A DNA stretch of 52,189 nucleotides from Beroe ovata (lineage: Eukaryota; Ctenophora; Nuda; Beroida; Beroidae), in contig CAMPET010000345.1 in NCBI GenBank assembly GCA_946803715.1, positions 12,178-64,366 of the forward strand. Direction: 5' to 3'. The notes under the pieces were generated by a model. It searched no databases. It was not told where the DNA came from and saw only the letters and a program-made list of their open reading frames with translations. Below are positions 34,801 to 44,569 of the stretch, piece by piece. Positions within the stretch are counted from its first letter, which is position 1. Every line of letters begins with the position of its first letter. The translations under genes and the position numbers were made by a program.

Positions 34801-35595
34801 GTGAGCAAAGATGACCACAATGTTGTTGATGTTATCTGTGATGAAAAACATGAAATAGTCGAGTCATTGAAGCTCCAAAACTTACCTCAAAAAGACCTTG
34901 ATGGATTTTGGAATGACATGGTTGACTCTCTGGGGCCAAAGGTCGAAAGTTTCCAGCCTTTCAATTTCGACTTTGATGGAACCCAAAACATAACTTCAGA
35001 TGCAGCTGCAGCTGCACTTGAATACCAAAGCTATGAATCTGTTAACTATAAAAACTCTGTTAGCTATGATGCTTTCAAGGATGATGATTATTCAACAGAA
35101 GAAGACAGACTGGGAGCATGGAGCAAGTGTTTGTCATTAATCTTAACAATACTATTAAACTGTCACAGCATTCTTGGTTCTTCTAATTCATCGCTTGTTC
35201 ATCAAGAGATTCTGCAATCAGAGAAGGGGAGTTGCTACATGCAATGCTGCACTGAAGTGTTCAAAGTAGCAAGTAGGATAAGCATATCAGGAGCTTCTGA
35301 AGACGGAATTCTCGAAATATTCAAAGAAATAAAGCACACCTGGACACTTATTTCCGAATTACTTGATGAATTCACTGTCCTACCAACTTTGCGTGAATTC
35401 AATCTTAAGCCCCATAGTTCTCTTGACGTGATTGCATGCAAAAACTGTAGCATATGCCTTTTAGATACTGAATCTGAAACTTCGTCTCATAACCTTGAAT
35501 ATAACGGTAAATTTTACCATGTTTCTTGTGCTAACTTTTGGATCAATTCTGTGAATCCGTTACTGCCAGATTTGAAACCTGTCTGTAATACCTAA
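31801..35595 (+). CDS. SYNRG: Synergin gamma-like protein (AP-1/clathrin accessory)
   Basis: Single 1264-aa frame. The C-terminus is diagnostic: LGAWSKCLSLILTILLNC, then a Cys-rich end with CKNCSIC and YHVSCANFWIN, matching the vertebrate synergin gamma tail (SCANFWIN). A Gln-rich coiled segment (about 28-70) ends in QKQLQKQFEREELRNRLKN, comparable to the QKRFEQQQ region of human. A degenerate EH-like region lies at about 502-572. Acidic phenylalanine motifs bind AP-1 gamma-ear or GGA ears in this family: EFGDF (about 168), DWGDF (about 804), DDWADF (about 864). The middle is low-complexity Ser/Asp-rich, as expected for a disordered adaptor. An in-frame TGA lies just upstream, so Met1 at 31801 is the likely start. 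A short overlapping uORF begins 14 nt earlier (ATG 31787) and ends two bases past this start. Confidence 0.9.
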   Translation: MNNQNQQRINNNPSTSFHAPNSQSMDLLQIQQQQQQYFLQQQQEYFLQQKQLQKQFEREELRNRLKNMNVKTMGAPLSQIYSHGFQSPSVPYNPYNPTTLVKDSASINQYQSSPIQSSQPIQENSRHTSKFVSPACNSSSTNLSTQLPRNSPTIATCYQDNLVTTPEDEFGDFTFSGAHVQNRVGSDIRIHEAAPTSIHNDLLSLSDKVSTNAFTDTFNGSTMYLDLGAPLSDQSLQLASSTMNGNPANYVPGSLTNDDSDVFHSVEFFSNPLKTEEISDINSSESDSLIQLSSNSDMPPQMIPKVNSKHFQSSDIAVSQSSRSADWRKLDIGDVFSKTPEDFRASFTTLSDDMSNSFAEPLEDVESFSGKPFGNINGLFVKSSEDIENLFPKPDDAMSKSSDTGCLFAKFPEAKSNASKISYSIFPTFIPHELQNNKEKDIFPYDKSVLSTPSFDPMSRLFCSNENESETNDLEWSDYQSTNSKYDEKRHVLKPLSPSSLELPTLYKDIIEFCITSSGVIDVSKVYQVMLTDELTISDIQPLMEQCNMISSPKEKDLINLIGLVGMKQSGHMTPLVHQLRYDKLLTPKVNCSILQRSKPVKEKNQTLLSFVETKSSDIGSGIAPLFELGDTSSNNIIPSTLSNFELLDLNQENDNVESNNGGLLGMYPSNENQFSVPVISSESSEESVNVAPVFDFSTSYTKDLASAPLKKNKAGEEGKDKSLIASRLGRVDDVPFPSLKKTSKQQEVILLEGPHISSSPNSTNAFFQPHSMGRNEKSRFCEKEIASEFAQFPELNHPYKESNDWGDFGVAIPVEDNVLGDFRNSKSSYLAFQEPKQEKEPANHKIPVAKLDEPPPLVDNDEDDWADFTHPGHNWDIDHGEINILVKNNIGTKNRWNIGSTPITEPNEKFANFDDEILNDSNPDSASSLATEEPVSVMSELQFDSSNSKRQFKAKNFDMLDPSVDDTKDDTAEKVVTDIKKEEYSEKQGDVINESDERYVSKDDHNVVDVICDEKHEIVESLKLQNLPQKDLDGFWNDMVDSLGPKVESFQPFNFDFDGTQNITSDAAAAALEYQSYESVNYKNSVSYDAFKDDDYSTEEDRLGAWSKCLSLILTILLNCHSILGSSNSSLVHQEILQSEKGSCYMQCCTEVFKVASRISISGASEDGILEIFKEIKHTWTLISELLDEFTVLPTLREFNLKPHSSLDVIACKNCSICLLDTESETSSHNLEYNGKFYHVSCANFWINSVNPLLPDLKPVCNT

Positions 35596-35846
35596 TGATG
35601 AACCTAAATTGATGAAACCATAGGTATTAGGTACCTATACCATTTGATTACAGCATCTGCAATGTAATCTTTCTTCAGCTTTACATGTTATGTAACAGAT
35701 AGGAAAGACGTAGGTTGTGGATCTAAAATGGGTGTCTGATGCATGACTCACTAGGCAGACTTGACCTATTCAGTTCATTACTTAGTTCTGCCCAACATTT
35801 AGATAGTAGATATCTAAATTTTGTATTCAAACATTCATTGGTTGAT

Positions 35847-35852
35847 AATAAA
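35847..35852 (+). terminator. Candidate polyadenylation signal of SYNRG
   Basis: AATAAA about 250 nt past the SYNRG stop codon. Confidence 0.5.
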
Positions 35853-36331
35853 CATTCTCTGCATTTTTAAATTTTGATTATAACCGTATTCTGCAATTTG
35901 GACTTATGATTTTGAACAAATTTTTGTTTTATTTGAAAATTATTATCGCGATGAATTGGCTGATAAATTGAATGTTAATAGTTTTATTGCACTTGTCTTC
36001 ATATAGATTTTTTCTCAGAAAATGAGATAGTGAATCTAAGGAATTAGATTAAGATAAGGTCTTTGCAATTTCTTTAATGTCTAAGCAACCTGCAGTTGTT
36101 AGGTTGAATCCAAACTGTCATATGATTCATTGATTGGGAATGATCTCAGTCAATTTTTTTCCGTGATGATTGAACGTATCACAACTTTTCATAAGGAGCA
36201 GTTCTTGCAAATCGTTCGGTTTTCTCATTTTTGCAACAGATTCAGATATGATTTATGAATGCTCCAATGATGACTGATGAGCTATTTTCATTTGATACCT
36301 TGGTTAATTATAAGCAATTTTATTTTTCTAG
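35853..36331. other. Short intergenic region SYNRG-ZC3H3
   Basis: Under 500 bp of AT-rich sequence between the SYNRG poly(A) signal and an acceptor-like TATTTTTCTAG at 36331. No promoter motif stands out. Confidence 0.45.
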
Positions 36332-36346
36332 CATGGCGCTGTCCTT

Positions 36347-38833
36347 ATGGTTGTAATACCTTGCAATATTCCGATTGAATCTTCAGGAATGGACGGTGAG
36401 CAACACAATCATGAGCAGGAACAACGGTTCATTTATTTCAATCCAAATTTTTGCATCAATAATATCAACGTGAAAGAGTTAGTAACAAGAGCCAGGAGTA
36501 GTAGCATGAATGTTCCTTATCGTGAAGAATCTATTGAATCAGTTGGTTTCTTGCCATCTTCATCAAACCCAGCATTATCTAGAAATCAAGATCTATCTCA
36601 TACACCACCACGCATAGCTCTCCTTCCTACTCCAAATGAACCGCCTTGCTCAACATTCAATACCTTTATGCGTCTTGAGCAAGGTAGAATTCCTAGGGGT
36701 AATGGCCTAGCTGATTGTGATCCCTGGTATCCAAGGAATCCATCCTATGCAAATAACTTGCTCAGTCTCGCTGCTGACTATGCTATTCGTCCTAACCAGC
36801 CTGTTCGATGTCGACTTCCGCCTCTTTCCAAAACTGATCTTTTTTCAAGAATGGAGAAGCTGCATCGACAGGGAAAAGTCAGTCAGCTTTTGAAGTTTAG
36901 CACACATGTGGATAATTTCATGAAGTATATGAAAATAGTCAAGGATCAAATTGAGTTTGATGAACTTCAAATCGACTATACTAAGAATCAGACCTATGCA
37001 GAGTGTAGACGAAAACGGGACATGATGAAACGGCTCAATGTTAACAGTTATCATTACGTTAACGAGAATGTTGTCGAGGACCTTTTTGCTCGGGCTCAAA
37101 ATCTGAGGTGCTTCAAAAAGAAATTGAGGGCGGAATTAGACATTTCCAAAGTAGATACATCAAAGCTCACTAGTAAGCAGCGGAAATTCCTTTTCATAAA
37201 TCATGTCTACAAGCAAGGGAAGAACAAATTTAACAGATTGAAAGATACTCCGGATCAGCCTGAACTTGTTTCTGTCAGTAAATTCAAAGCCATTTCAACA
37301 GATTCTTTAGCTGTCAAGCAAAGGAGCCAAGCATCTCTCCGATATAGGCGAACAAGTGAACCATTCATCCAAGACTGCAGGTTTTACATGACAACTGGTA
37401 AGTGCAAGTTTGGCGTTAGATGCATCCGGAAACACGATCCTTCGAAACTGCCAACCAAATTGAAGAAGGCTCTTGCCAGAAGACGTTCAAGATCCACATT
37501 CACAGTGAACAACACTGCAAAAAACAAGACGTTGCTGTCACATAAGATTCGTGAATTGTCCGTCAAAAACACCAAGACTCAGCAAGGTATCACGAGAAAA
37601 AAGACTTCACCCTTCAGAATTGATTATAGGTTCATCAACAACGCAACCCTTGGCCCAACTAAGATCAGCATGAATAAGAAGCTGGTGAGAAGGGCTCTTA
37701 TCTGGAAACGGAAAACAGCCTTGCAGAAGAAGCAGGACTGTATGTTCTTCATAAGGCGAGGAAAATGTGTTTTCGGGGATGGTTGTAGGAAACGACATGA
37801 CGTAGACAAAGTGGCTCTGTGCAGCAAGTTCATATTCGGCAACAATTGTACAACTAAGAACTGCCCTTACCAGCATAAGGTTATTAGATTTAGAGTTTTA
37901 TCTGACATTCCCCCGTCAATGTGAAATTGTACCTATTTTTGATGAAGCATTGACATCAAAATATCATCTTTCCGATTTTGCAACTTGATCAGTTGATCTT
38001 ATACTTTATATATGTTCCAGCTTGTGAAAGAAAAGATGCCGATCTGTCTCTACTTTTACGTTGGGAAGTGTTCCAAAGACGAGTGCCCTTTCCTTCATGT
38101 TAAACTGGGAACTGATGTGTCAGTGTGTGAACGTTTTTCTGCGGTGAGTAGACTACCAATCTTGCTGAATTTCAAGTTTTTTTTCCTTTTATTTTCATTC
38201 TTTACACATTAATCTATCCTCTCTTCCGGTATCACCTAGTTATTTAATTTGCTTCTGCTCTTCTCCCAATTGTAGGGACACTGTGACAGAGGGTCGAGTT
38301 GCGGGAAGCGACACACCCGCGATTGTGAGCACTACTTTGAAACTGGTACTTGCTCCTCCCCAGCAGAGTGTAAACTCTCGCACGAGAAGAGGTTAAGAGG
38401 GGTGTTAGAGGAGAGTGCAGGTAAGTGCACGACACTGTAAAATTACCTCATTATCTTCATATCTACCCAGCTATGATAGATAGTGAAGCCTATTATCATA
38501 ATACCAGATCTAACACCCTGTTTTCCCTGGTTTGTTCGGTGTCCTCTGACCGCCAGATGAAGCTAGGGAAATAAGGAGAATTTGGGAGACAACCTATGAC
38601 ATAGAGAGGTAGTGAGTAGGTGAAGTGAGGGGCAATGATAGAGTGAGGGAGAGTGGAGAGGAGAGAGAGCTAGGAGAGGAGAGCTAGGAGAGGAGATAGA
38701 GCTAGGAGAGGAGAGCTAGGAGAGGAGAGCAAGGCAAGGTGGAAGCAGCAAACGAGGTCTCTTCCCCTCTACAGATACAGACACTGACAGACCTTACTTC
38801 GAGGGAGACGATTTCATTCCCATTGGAAATTGA
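36347..38833 (+). CDS. ZC3H3: ZC3H3-like CCCH zinc finger protein (six fingers)
   Basis: Four exons: 36347-37879, 38021-38143, 38276-38420, 38775-38833. GT-AG, phases agree, 619 aa. The C-terminal block has five consecutive CCCH fingers in the ZC3H3 order: CMFFIRRGKCVFGDGCRKRH, CSKFIFGNNCTTKNCPYQH, CLYFYVGKCSKDECPFLH, CERFSAGHCDRGSSCGKRH, CEHYFETGTCSSPAECKLSH. A sixth, isolated finger lies about 125 residues earlier (CRFYMTTGKCKFGVRCIRKH). Basic NLS-like stretches lie between them. ZC3H3 acts in mRNA polyadenylation and nuclear export (family knowledge). The start is uncertain. The frame stays open from the acceptor-like AG at 36331 to Met 36347, so an upstream coding exon is possible. The first ATG after that AG (36333) opens a 7-codon uORF. 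Confidence 0.88.
38640..38735. repeat. GAGAGCTAGGAGAG minisatellite in ZC3H3 intron 3
   Basis: About six purine-rich units of GAGAGCTAGGAGAGGA within the last ZC3H3 intron. Confidence 0.85.
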
Positions 38834-39057
38834 ACAATGAGTGAAGCAGGTTTTCCATCGATATTGTAAAGACCTATTTGCTAGCATCCTCCGTCTTTCT
38901 TATATACTGACATTGCTACAGTAACAATGCTTCTGAGCACTTCATAAATAACGGCTGATATTAATCCCATAACAAACAGAGGGAACGGAACGGTTACAGT
39001 GGAACGGTTACAGAAGTTGGCGGCTGTTTACAGCTAGCACATTGGGTGTCCGTTGAG

Positions 39058-39392
39058 ATGGTGACTTCTGACTGGTCGGCAAAGCCATCACATGTTGAGG
39101 GTAAGTATAGATATATTATATTCGCTGTTCACTCAGTACCAAAGAAATGCCCTGTCAAAAATGCATTCATGTCATTGTGATAGTGTAAGTTGAGATTGGT
39201 CGAGCGTGACGTGTGTCTTGACAGCTGATTAAGTTTCTGTTCAAGTTTGAAATTCATGAATATGTTGTTATAACAGGTTATTTTGATTCCCAAAAGCACA
39301 TGTCACAGCTGTCCACCAATCTTAAGCGATCAAAAGTGGTCTACTTTCCACGACGTTCCAAACCGTTGAGTGAACTCTTGAAAAAACCGTGA
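39058..39392 (+). CDS. Small two-exon gene, 52 aa, function unknown
   Basis: Exon 1, 39058-39100, begins ATG and ends at a strong GAGG|GTAAGT donor (phase 1). Exon 2, 39277-39392, follows a TTATAACAG acceptor, continues in phase and ends with TGA. The protein starts MVTSDWSAKPSHVEG and ends PRRSKPLSELLKKP. It is basic in its second half and has no signal peptide or membrane helix. A poly(A) signal AATAAA lies about 250 nt downstream (39639-39644), and an acceptor-like TTTACAG sits 24 nt before the ATG, as in neighbouring genes. I do not recognise a family. It could instead be the 5' part of another transcript, but the stop codon and poly(A) signal favour an independent small protein. Confidence 0.45.
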
Positions 39393-39638
39393 AATATAAA
39401 CTTGTGTAGTTGGATCGTGGAAAATGGATCACACTCATTGTTATATTTTGAAAATATTAAAAACCTTCATGCATACTTTGGAATGAATATCAGCTGTCCA
39501 AATTGTTTGTTGGCTGTTTTTGGCAGCTCTGAAGGTTCATTGCTGATAGTTGGTGCGCTTTCGCCCTTCCGTAATAGCCAAAATAGTAAAAAAGTGTAAC
39601 AATCGGAGATTTTATGTCAATATTTTGTATTTCCTCAG

Positions 39639-39644
39639 AATAAA
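39639..39644 (+). terminator. Candidate polyadenylation signal of the small gene
   Basis: AATAAA in the 555-bp gap between the small gene's stop codon and RNF146. Confidence 0.4.
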
Positions 39645-39946
39645 ACACCTGAATCCACTGCAACACTCATGTTTTACTGCTTTTTGACAGTGTTTTCCAA
39701 AATATTGACTGTGAATTGGTGATCTAGGCTCACAAATTTACCAAAGGGACTTGACTGTCAAATCTTATCTCTAATCTCCTCTGATTAAACCATCTCTTTC
39801 ATAGATACACTGCAAAAGTACAAATATTCGTCAGTTCAGTTTCCATATCACTCAAGATTCACACTATAACACTCGTTATACAATTTTATACAATACACTA
39901 ACCCATGTGATCTTGTTATAGTAATGTACAAAGTACACGTTATATC

Positions 39947-42448
39947 ATGGGTCGAATTGTGACAAGAAGTTATTCACAAAGGCAAAGGACAGACAAGGTA
40001 CAGTATTATGCAATGAACAATGTATTGTATACAATTCAATGTACCATGTATAGTGTATGGTTTGTGTATATTGATATTTCGGCGTACTTTGCATTGGCAG
40101 TATAACTTGTATGAGAATACCTGTGTTATTAATTGAGTAATTGCTATGGACTTGAACTCCCTAGCATTGTGTCGAGTCTAAAACAGTAATTCTAATCATT
40201 TGTTTGTTTAGGAAGATCGGCCAGACGATTCAATCTCCAGTCTACACCTTAAATCCACCCTAACTGGGAAAATTGGGCATAGACGGAAGAGAATGCCTAC
40301 AAGGAAAAGGTAATCACTGATTTAGCGATAGAATTCAATTTCATTCTGTATTAACCCGGATACCACGGTCACGATCTATTTGCTGCGAATGATGTCATCC
40401 CTGATCTCAGTTATACTAGCATGTGACGTCAAATGTACTTTTTCAGCACTCTAAAATTTGGTAAATTGTATAAAAAGCCCATCGAAAAAGCATTTACTGT
40501 GTTCGTTTTGCGCCGCGCGCATTATATCGGGAATTCTCAAGTAATTACATCTCAAGTAATTACATCTCAAGTAATTAATCCATGAAGTGAATGAAATGAA
40601 TGAGTCGTCTCAGTGACTGGTGTCAGAGGATTCATAGGGATTCCTACGTCACAGTAATGTAGTGATGTCAGCAAGTTGTGACGAATGGGCTCCCATTCGA
40701 CACACAGGCCTGTGCCCTGTTCTGACGAAGTGGTGTCAGCAAATTCCTTCACATGCATGCATTCCTACGTCAAAGTTATGTAGTGGTGTCAGCAAGTTGT
40801 GACGAACGGGCACCCATTCGTCACACAGGCCTGTTCTGACATTGTGGTGTCAGCAAATTCCTTCGCATGCATGCATTCCTACGTCACATTTATGTAGTGG
40901 TGTCAGCAAGTTGTGACGAATGGGTACCCGTTCGTCACACAGGCCTGTTCTGACGTGGTGGTGTCAGCGCATTCCATCACATGCATGCATTTGTACGTTA
41001 CAGTTATGTAGTGGTGTCAGCAATTTGTGACGAATGGGTGCTCATTCATCACACAGGCATGTTCTGACGTACTGATGTCAGGGGATTGCGTCGTCATAGA
41101 TATCTTGTTGTGACCTTCGAATGGATGGCGCCCATTGCACTCCATTCGCTGGTGATATGTATAACGGGGTACGCCGTGTACACACTGGGCGTACACTGTA
41201 GCCCATATTTTAAGTGTCTTCCTGAGGTTACTTTTATGTTTAGGCAGAGTATTTCAGTGCTTCTTCTCACGCGAGTGACGCCTCACTGGAGAGAGCTGAT
41301 AAAGTGGAATCACAACAAGAAACATCACAACAAGAAACATCACAACAAGAAACATCATTCAACGAGACATCATCACAAGAGTCATCACCGGAGGGAACAT
41401 CACAGCCAGAGGGCGTATCCTCGACATCTACTCCAGATCCCAACAACTCACAAGTATCGATCGAAGATCCTTGTCCGAGCAACACCTCAACCGAAGAGAA
41501 ATCTGAGATGGAGTGTTCAATATGCCTCAACAAACCACTCCATCCTGTCAAACTACCCTGTCACCACATATTTTGTTATCTCTGTATCAAGGTCTGTATT
41601 CTTATCCTCCTTGTCCAAGTTGATTCTATGATTGCCACTCTTTTTCTCGTCTGATCCCTACTACAATCGCTTCACCCTGCATAATTAACCACTCTCAGGG
41701 CGTGGTCCAGAGTTCTGTGGGAACCTGTGCGTTGTGCCGAGCTCCCATACCCCGGAATTTCATCTTCAGTCCTGATGTGGTGGAGGAATCTTCACAATCA
41801 GAGGGAGAGGAAGAGAGAACGAGACATACCTGGTTTTATGAAGGTTAACATTGCTACCCATATCCTAAAAAATTCTGTCTGTCAATCATTTGATCCTAGT
41901 GTCATAGGCAACTCGGAATCACTGAAAATCCTGCCGTTAGTCCGAACCACTATAGCCCTTGTACAATGCCAATAACGTTGATAATGTAGTCACTAGTCAC
42001 TACATTGTCAACGTTATTGACATTGTACTGTCTGCCACATTGTAGTGTCTGCCACAGGTAGAAGTGGTGGTTGGTGGGAATTTGACGCTAGAACGGCAGA
42101 TGACATTGAGACTAAGTATAATGAGGACACAGACGAACCGAAAGTTCTGGAGTTGCTCATTGCAGGATTGATCTTCATCATTGACATTGATGCCATGGTG
42201 AGACGAGATCATTGCTCTCAATTCATGTGGGGTGAGGGGTCGTTTATCAGCTCTCCCGATGTTTATATTTGTGATTTGTTTAGGTTCAGAGACGGAAGAA
42301 TGCGCCTCAAATTCAGAGACGATTGAAGAGGGATGTGAAGCACATCTCTGACAAGAAGGGTGTGGCAGGCATATCAAATAAGAAGAACCCGAGACGCCCC
42401 ACAGCCACTCACAACAGCTCTGACAACAGGGAGGGTACACCTGTCTGA
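39947..42448 (+). CDS. RNF146: RNF146 (Iduna)-like PAR-dependent RING/WWE E3 ubiquitin ligase
   Basis: Six exons: 39947-39997, 40212-40309, 41258-41591, 41699-41843, 42058-42197, 42284-42448. All GT-AG with matching phases, 310 aa. A Ser/Thr/Gln-rich N-terminus (with repeated QQETS) precedes the RING (from Cys136: CSICLNKPLHPVKLPCHHIF, then CALCRAPIP). The WWE domain follows (about 205-275): TWFYEGRSGGWWEFDART, LLIAGLIFIIDIDAMVQRRKN and QIQRRLKRDV. Tyr/Arg in FYEGR, the Trp pair, and Gln and Arg in AMVQ...RRLKRD match the iso-ADP-ribose-binding positions known for RNF146. The family ubiquitinates PARylated targets such as axin (family knowledge). The C-terminal tail is much shorter than in vertebrates. 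The first two exons are supported by phase and splice sites rather than similarity. Intron 2 is 948 bp because it contains a satellite array. Confidence 0.9.
40613..41090. repeat. ~114-bp satellite array, about 4 units, in RNF146 intron 2
   Basis: ATTCCTACG landmarks at 40640, 40761, 40875 and 40989 give a ~114-bp period. Units share TGGTGTCAGCAAGTTGTGACG with the array at 17766-18093 and each contains a palindrome, for example 40912-40939. Two or three units of the shorter repeat TCAAGTAATTACATC precede it at about 40538-40576. Confidence 0.9.
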
Positions 42449-42823
42449 AATGACGGACTTACATGTGACAGGTTTGAAATGTACCGACTCGCAGTCGAAT
42501 AGATCAGAGTGACTCCCAAGAAACAAATATAATATTCCTTTCTTTAATAATTGTTGTTTGTATATATTAGCAAGAATGAATTATTCGATATAAAATTATT
42601 TAATCCCCATTTTGACATCCAAATTGTTTTTAGCTCGAAGTTTTTAGTCCGGAACATCGCTACTGAATTAATTGTTGGAACATTTCATTTGATGAATACC
42701 GTTGTTTGAATTTCTCAACATCCTTCTATCTCTGAGAGTTCAATATGATTTTTGCCAATGGTTCTGCTATTATTGACATATTTTGCTGATTCTACTAGAT
42801 ATTTCACTTCTGTTTAGGTCATC

Positions 42824-44569
42824 ATGTCCGAGGACAGTAATATCGGGCTGCCTCAAGATGTTGATTCCCCTATTATAGGGGCCGGGATTGCTGATTCCCA
42901 ACACAACCCAGTGACAACCAACGGCCGGGGAGCCGAGCACGAAACCTCGGCAACTGCTATTCCGTCGCAACCAACAGAATCTACATCAGAATATGTGCCT
43001 ACAGATCGTGATATCTGCCCTAATATTCAAACCTCAGCACCGAATAATCCGTCCCACACACTCCACTCAGATGACTGCTACACACCTCGTGAAGAGAGTG
43101 CTCAGCATGATACGACTGTTACCACGCCCGGTACAGAACCGAATTCAGATGACGTCATACCCAACAGTCCTACACTCAGTGAACTGATAGGGAACTCTGA
43201 TTCTAATCTCCTTGAGTTTAGGAAATCTACACCGCCATCACCAGACAAGAAATCGACGAGTCCCATTTCGAACAGCGCATTCGCCGAATCGAACATGTTC
43301 GACTTTAGCTCGCTGAGGGACGATACGAGCAGTCCGCCATTATCACTAGACGTAGTGGTGCCGGATAGGGACGAAAGTGAGTGTGAGGAACTTATCGTAG
43401 CTGAGAGTGAGGGTGAGGACAGTCAGACTCAGAAAAACAAATGTCACGATTCCACGTCCCAGGAGAATACTGTCGATACCAGGAAAATCGGCGGAACTCA
43501 CTCCGAGATTTCAGTAGAACTAGAGCGGAGGTCCAGCAAGAGATCAACATGCACGATGATCGAACTGAAAAAGTCGAGGAATGATGCTGATAGATTACCT
43601 CGGAAAAGGAAGCTTAGTTCCAGTCCTGATCGCGGCAAATTGTCGAGAGGTCTCAATGAGAAGAACAAATATCGAAACTCTCCAGAAATCCGAATATCAG
43701 ACGAGTTTTATGAGATAAAACGGACAATTCTTGATTCAACTCGCAACTCAACCGGGATTAATGCGAAGAGATACAATAACTTTTGTAATATTTTCCTCAA
43801 AAACTGGCGGTATTCCAAGCAGTTTTGTCGTTACACCAGTTCCCGAACAAAGCAGAATTTGTTGACAATGTTGGAGAAGATTGTTAAAACACTCCATGAC
43901 AAGAAACTGATCGATGTGAAGGGACCGAAAGACAACGTTGACGTTGTTAAGATGGTGTTTGAGGAAGTGAAGAACGATAACTCGAGAATATTCTCCCAGA
44001 CGCCTCCAACTCTCACCCTGCTGGTCACCGAGACAATGTTTGAGAAGTATTACACCTCTAAATCTGGACGAGGATCTATGAACAGCTCAGAGGTGAGGGT
44101 TGTTAGTTTGGGTCCGTCCACTGAACAGTGGCTCCGCCTCAAGGATGAGTTGGGGATGGAGTCACACAGCGAAGTGGCAGCCATACTGATGCACTGTTAC
44201 AAGGCCTGGACAAGCGTAGCGTGTAGCAAGTGTCGCAGACACATGGAAATTGGGATGGAACAGAAAACGGGCAGGTCTCTCCTCAACACGGAGGCCTCGG
44301 TCTGCATTGTATCATGCGAGTGCGGCAAATCAACGAGTGGCGGCTTCATGATCGAGTGTGATTCGTGTCACAAGTGGCAGCACGGTGTATGTGTCGATGT
44401 CAAGAAGGACGATATTCCCTCCTACTATGCGTGTAGGAGATGTTCGAACATCAGGGGTACGATAGCTGTGCCAGAAGCCGAGGATTCGGACGATAGTGTT
44501 GTAAGCATCGATAATACCGAACTCTATTCAACTGACGACAGTGCGCCAGAAGTCATAGAATTGGATTAA
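42824..44569 (+). CDS. Large PHD-finger nuclear protein, unassigned
   Basis: Single 581-aa frame starting at ATG 42824, 6 nt after an acceptor-like TGTTTAG. Residues 1-270 are Ser/Thr/Asp/Glu-rich and look disordered, with an NLS-like LPRKRKLSSSPDRGK. A helical region follows (about 290-370; NFCNIFLKNWRYSKQFCRY). Next is WLRLKDELGMESHSEVAAIL, reminiscent of modules in uncharacterised invertebrate proteins. A CSKCRRH pair precedes a C-terminal PHD finger (498-540): CECGKSTSGGFMIECDSCHKWQHGVC...YACRRC, of the type that reads histone H3 tails (the WQHGVC Trp is present). The tail ends APEVIELD, resembling a SUMO-interacting motif inside an acidic stretch. Probably a chromatin reader or adaptor. 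I cannot name an orthologue. Confidence 0.85.
   Translation: MSEDSNIGLPQDVDSPIIGAGIADSQHNPVTTNGRGAEHETSATAIPSQPTESTSEYVPTDRDICPNIQTSAPNNPSHTLHSDDCYTPREESAQHDTTVTTPGTEPNSDDVIPNSPTLSELIGNSDSNLLEFRKSTPPSPDKKSTSPISNSAFAESNMFDFSSLRDDTSSPPLSLDVVVPDRDESECEELIVAESEGEDSQTQKNKCHDSTSQENTVDTRKIGGTHSEISVELERRSSKRSTCTMIELKKSRNDADRLPRKRKLSSSPDRGKLSRGLNEKNKYRNSPEIRISDEFYEIKRTILDSTRNSTGINAKRYNNFCNIFLKNWRYSKQFCRYTSSRTKQNLLTMLEKIVKTLHDKKLIDVKGPKDNVDVVKMVFEEVKNDNSRIFSQTPPTLTLLVTETMFEKYYTSKSGRGSMNSSEVRVVSLGPSTEQWLRLKDELGMESHSEVAAILMHCYKAWTSVACSKCRRHMEIGMEQKTGRSLLNTEASVCIVSCECGKSTSGGFMIECDSCHKWQHGVCVDVKKDDIPSYYACRRCSNIRGTIAVPEAEDSDDSVVSIDNTELYSTDDSAPEVIELD

Noticed and set aside
39402-39599. 65-codon plus-strand frame after the small gene
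   Set aside because: No homology, lies just past the small gene's stop codon in its likely 3' UTR, and does not join in phase with any exon.
41086-41631. 181-codon plus-strand frame with NKKHHNKKHHN repeats
   Set aside because: It is a shifted-frame shadow of RNF146 exon 3 (QQETS repeats). The RING-encoding frame and splice phases support the other frame.
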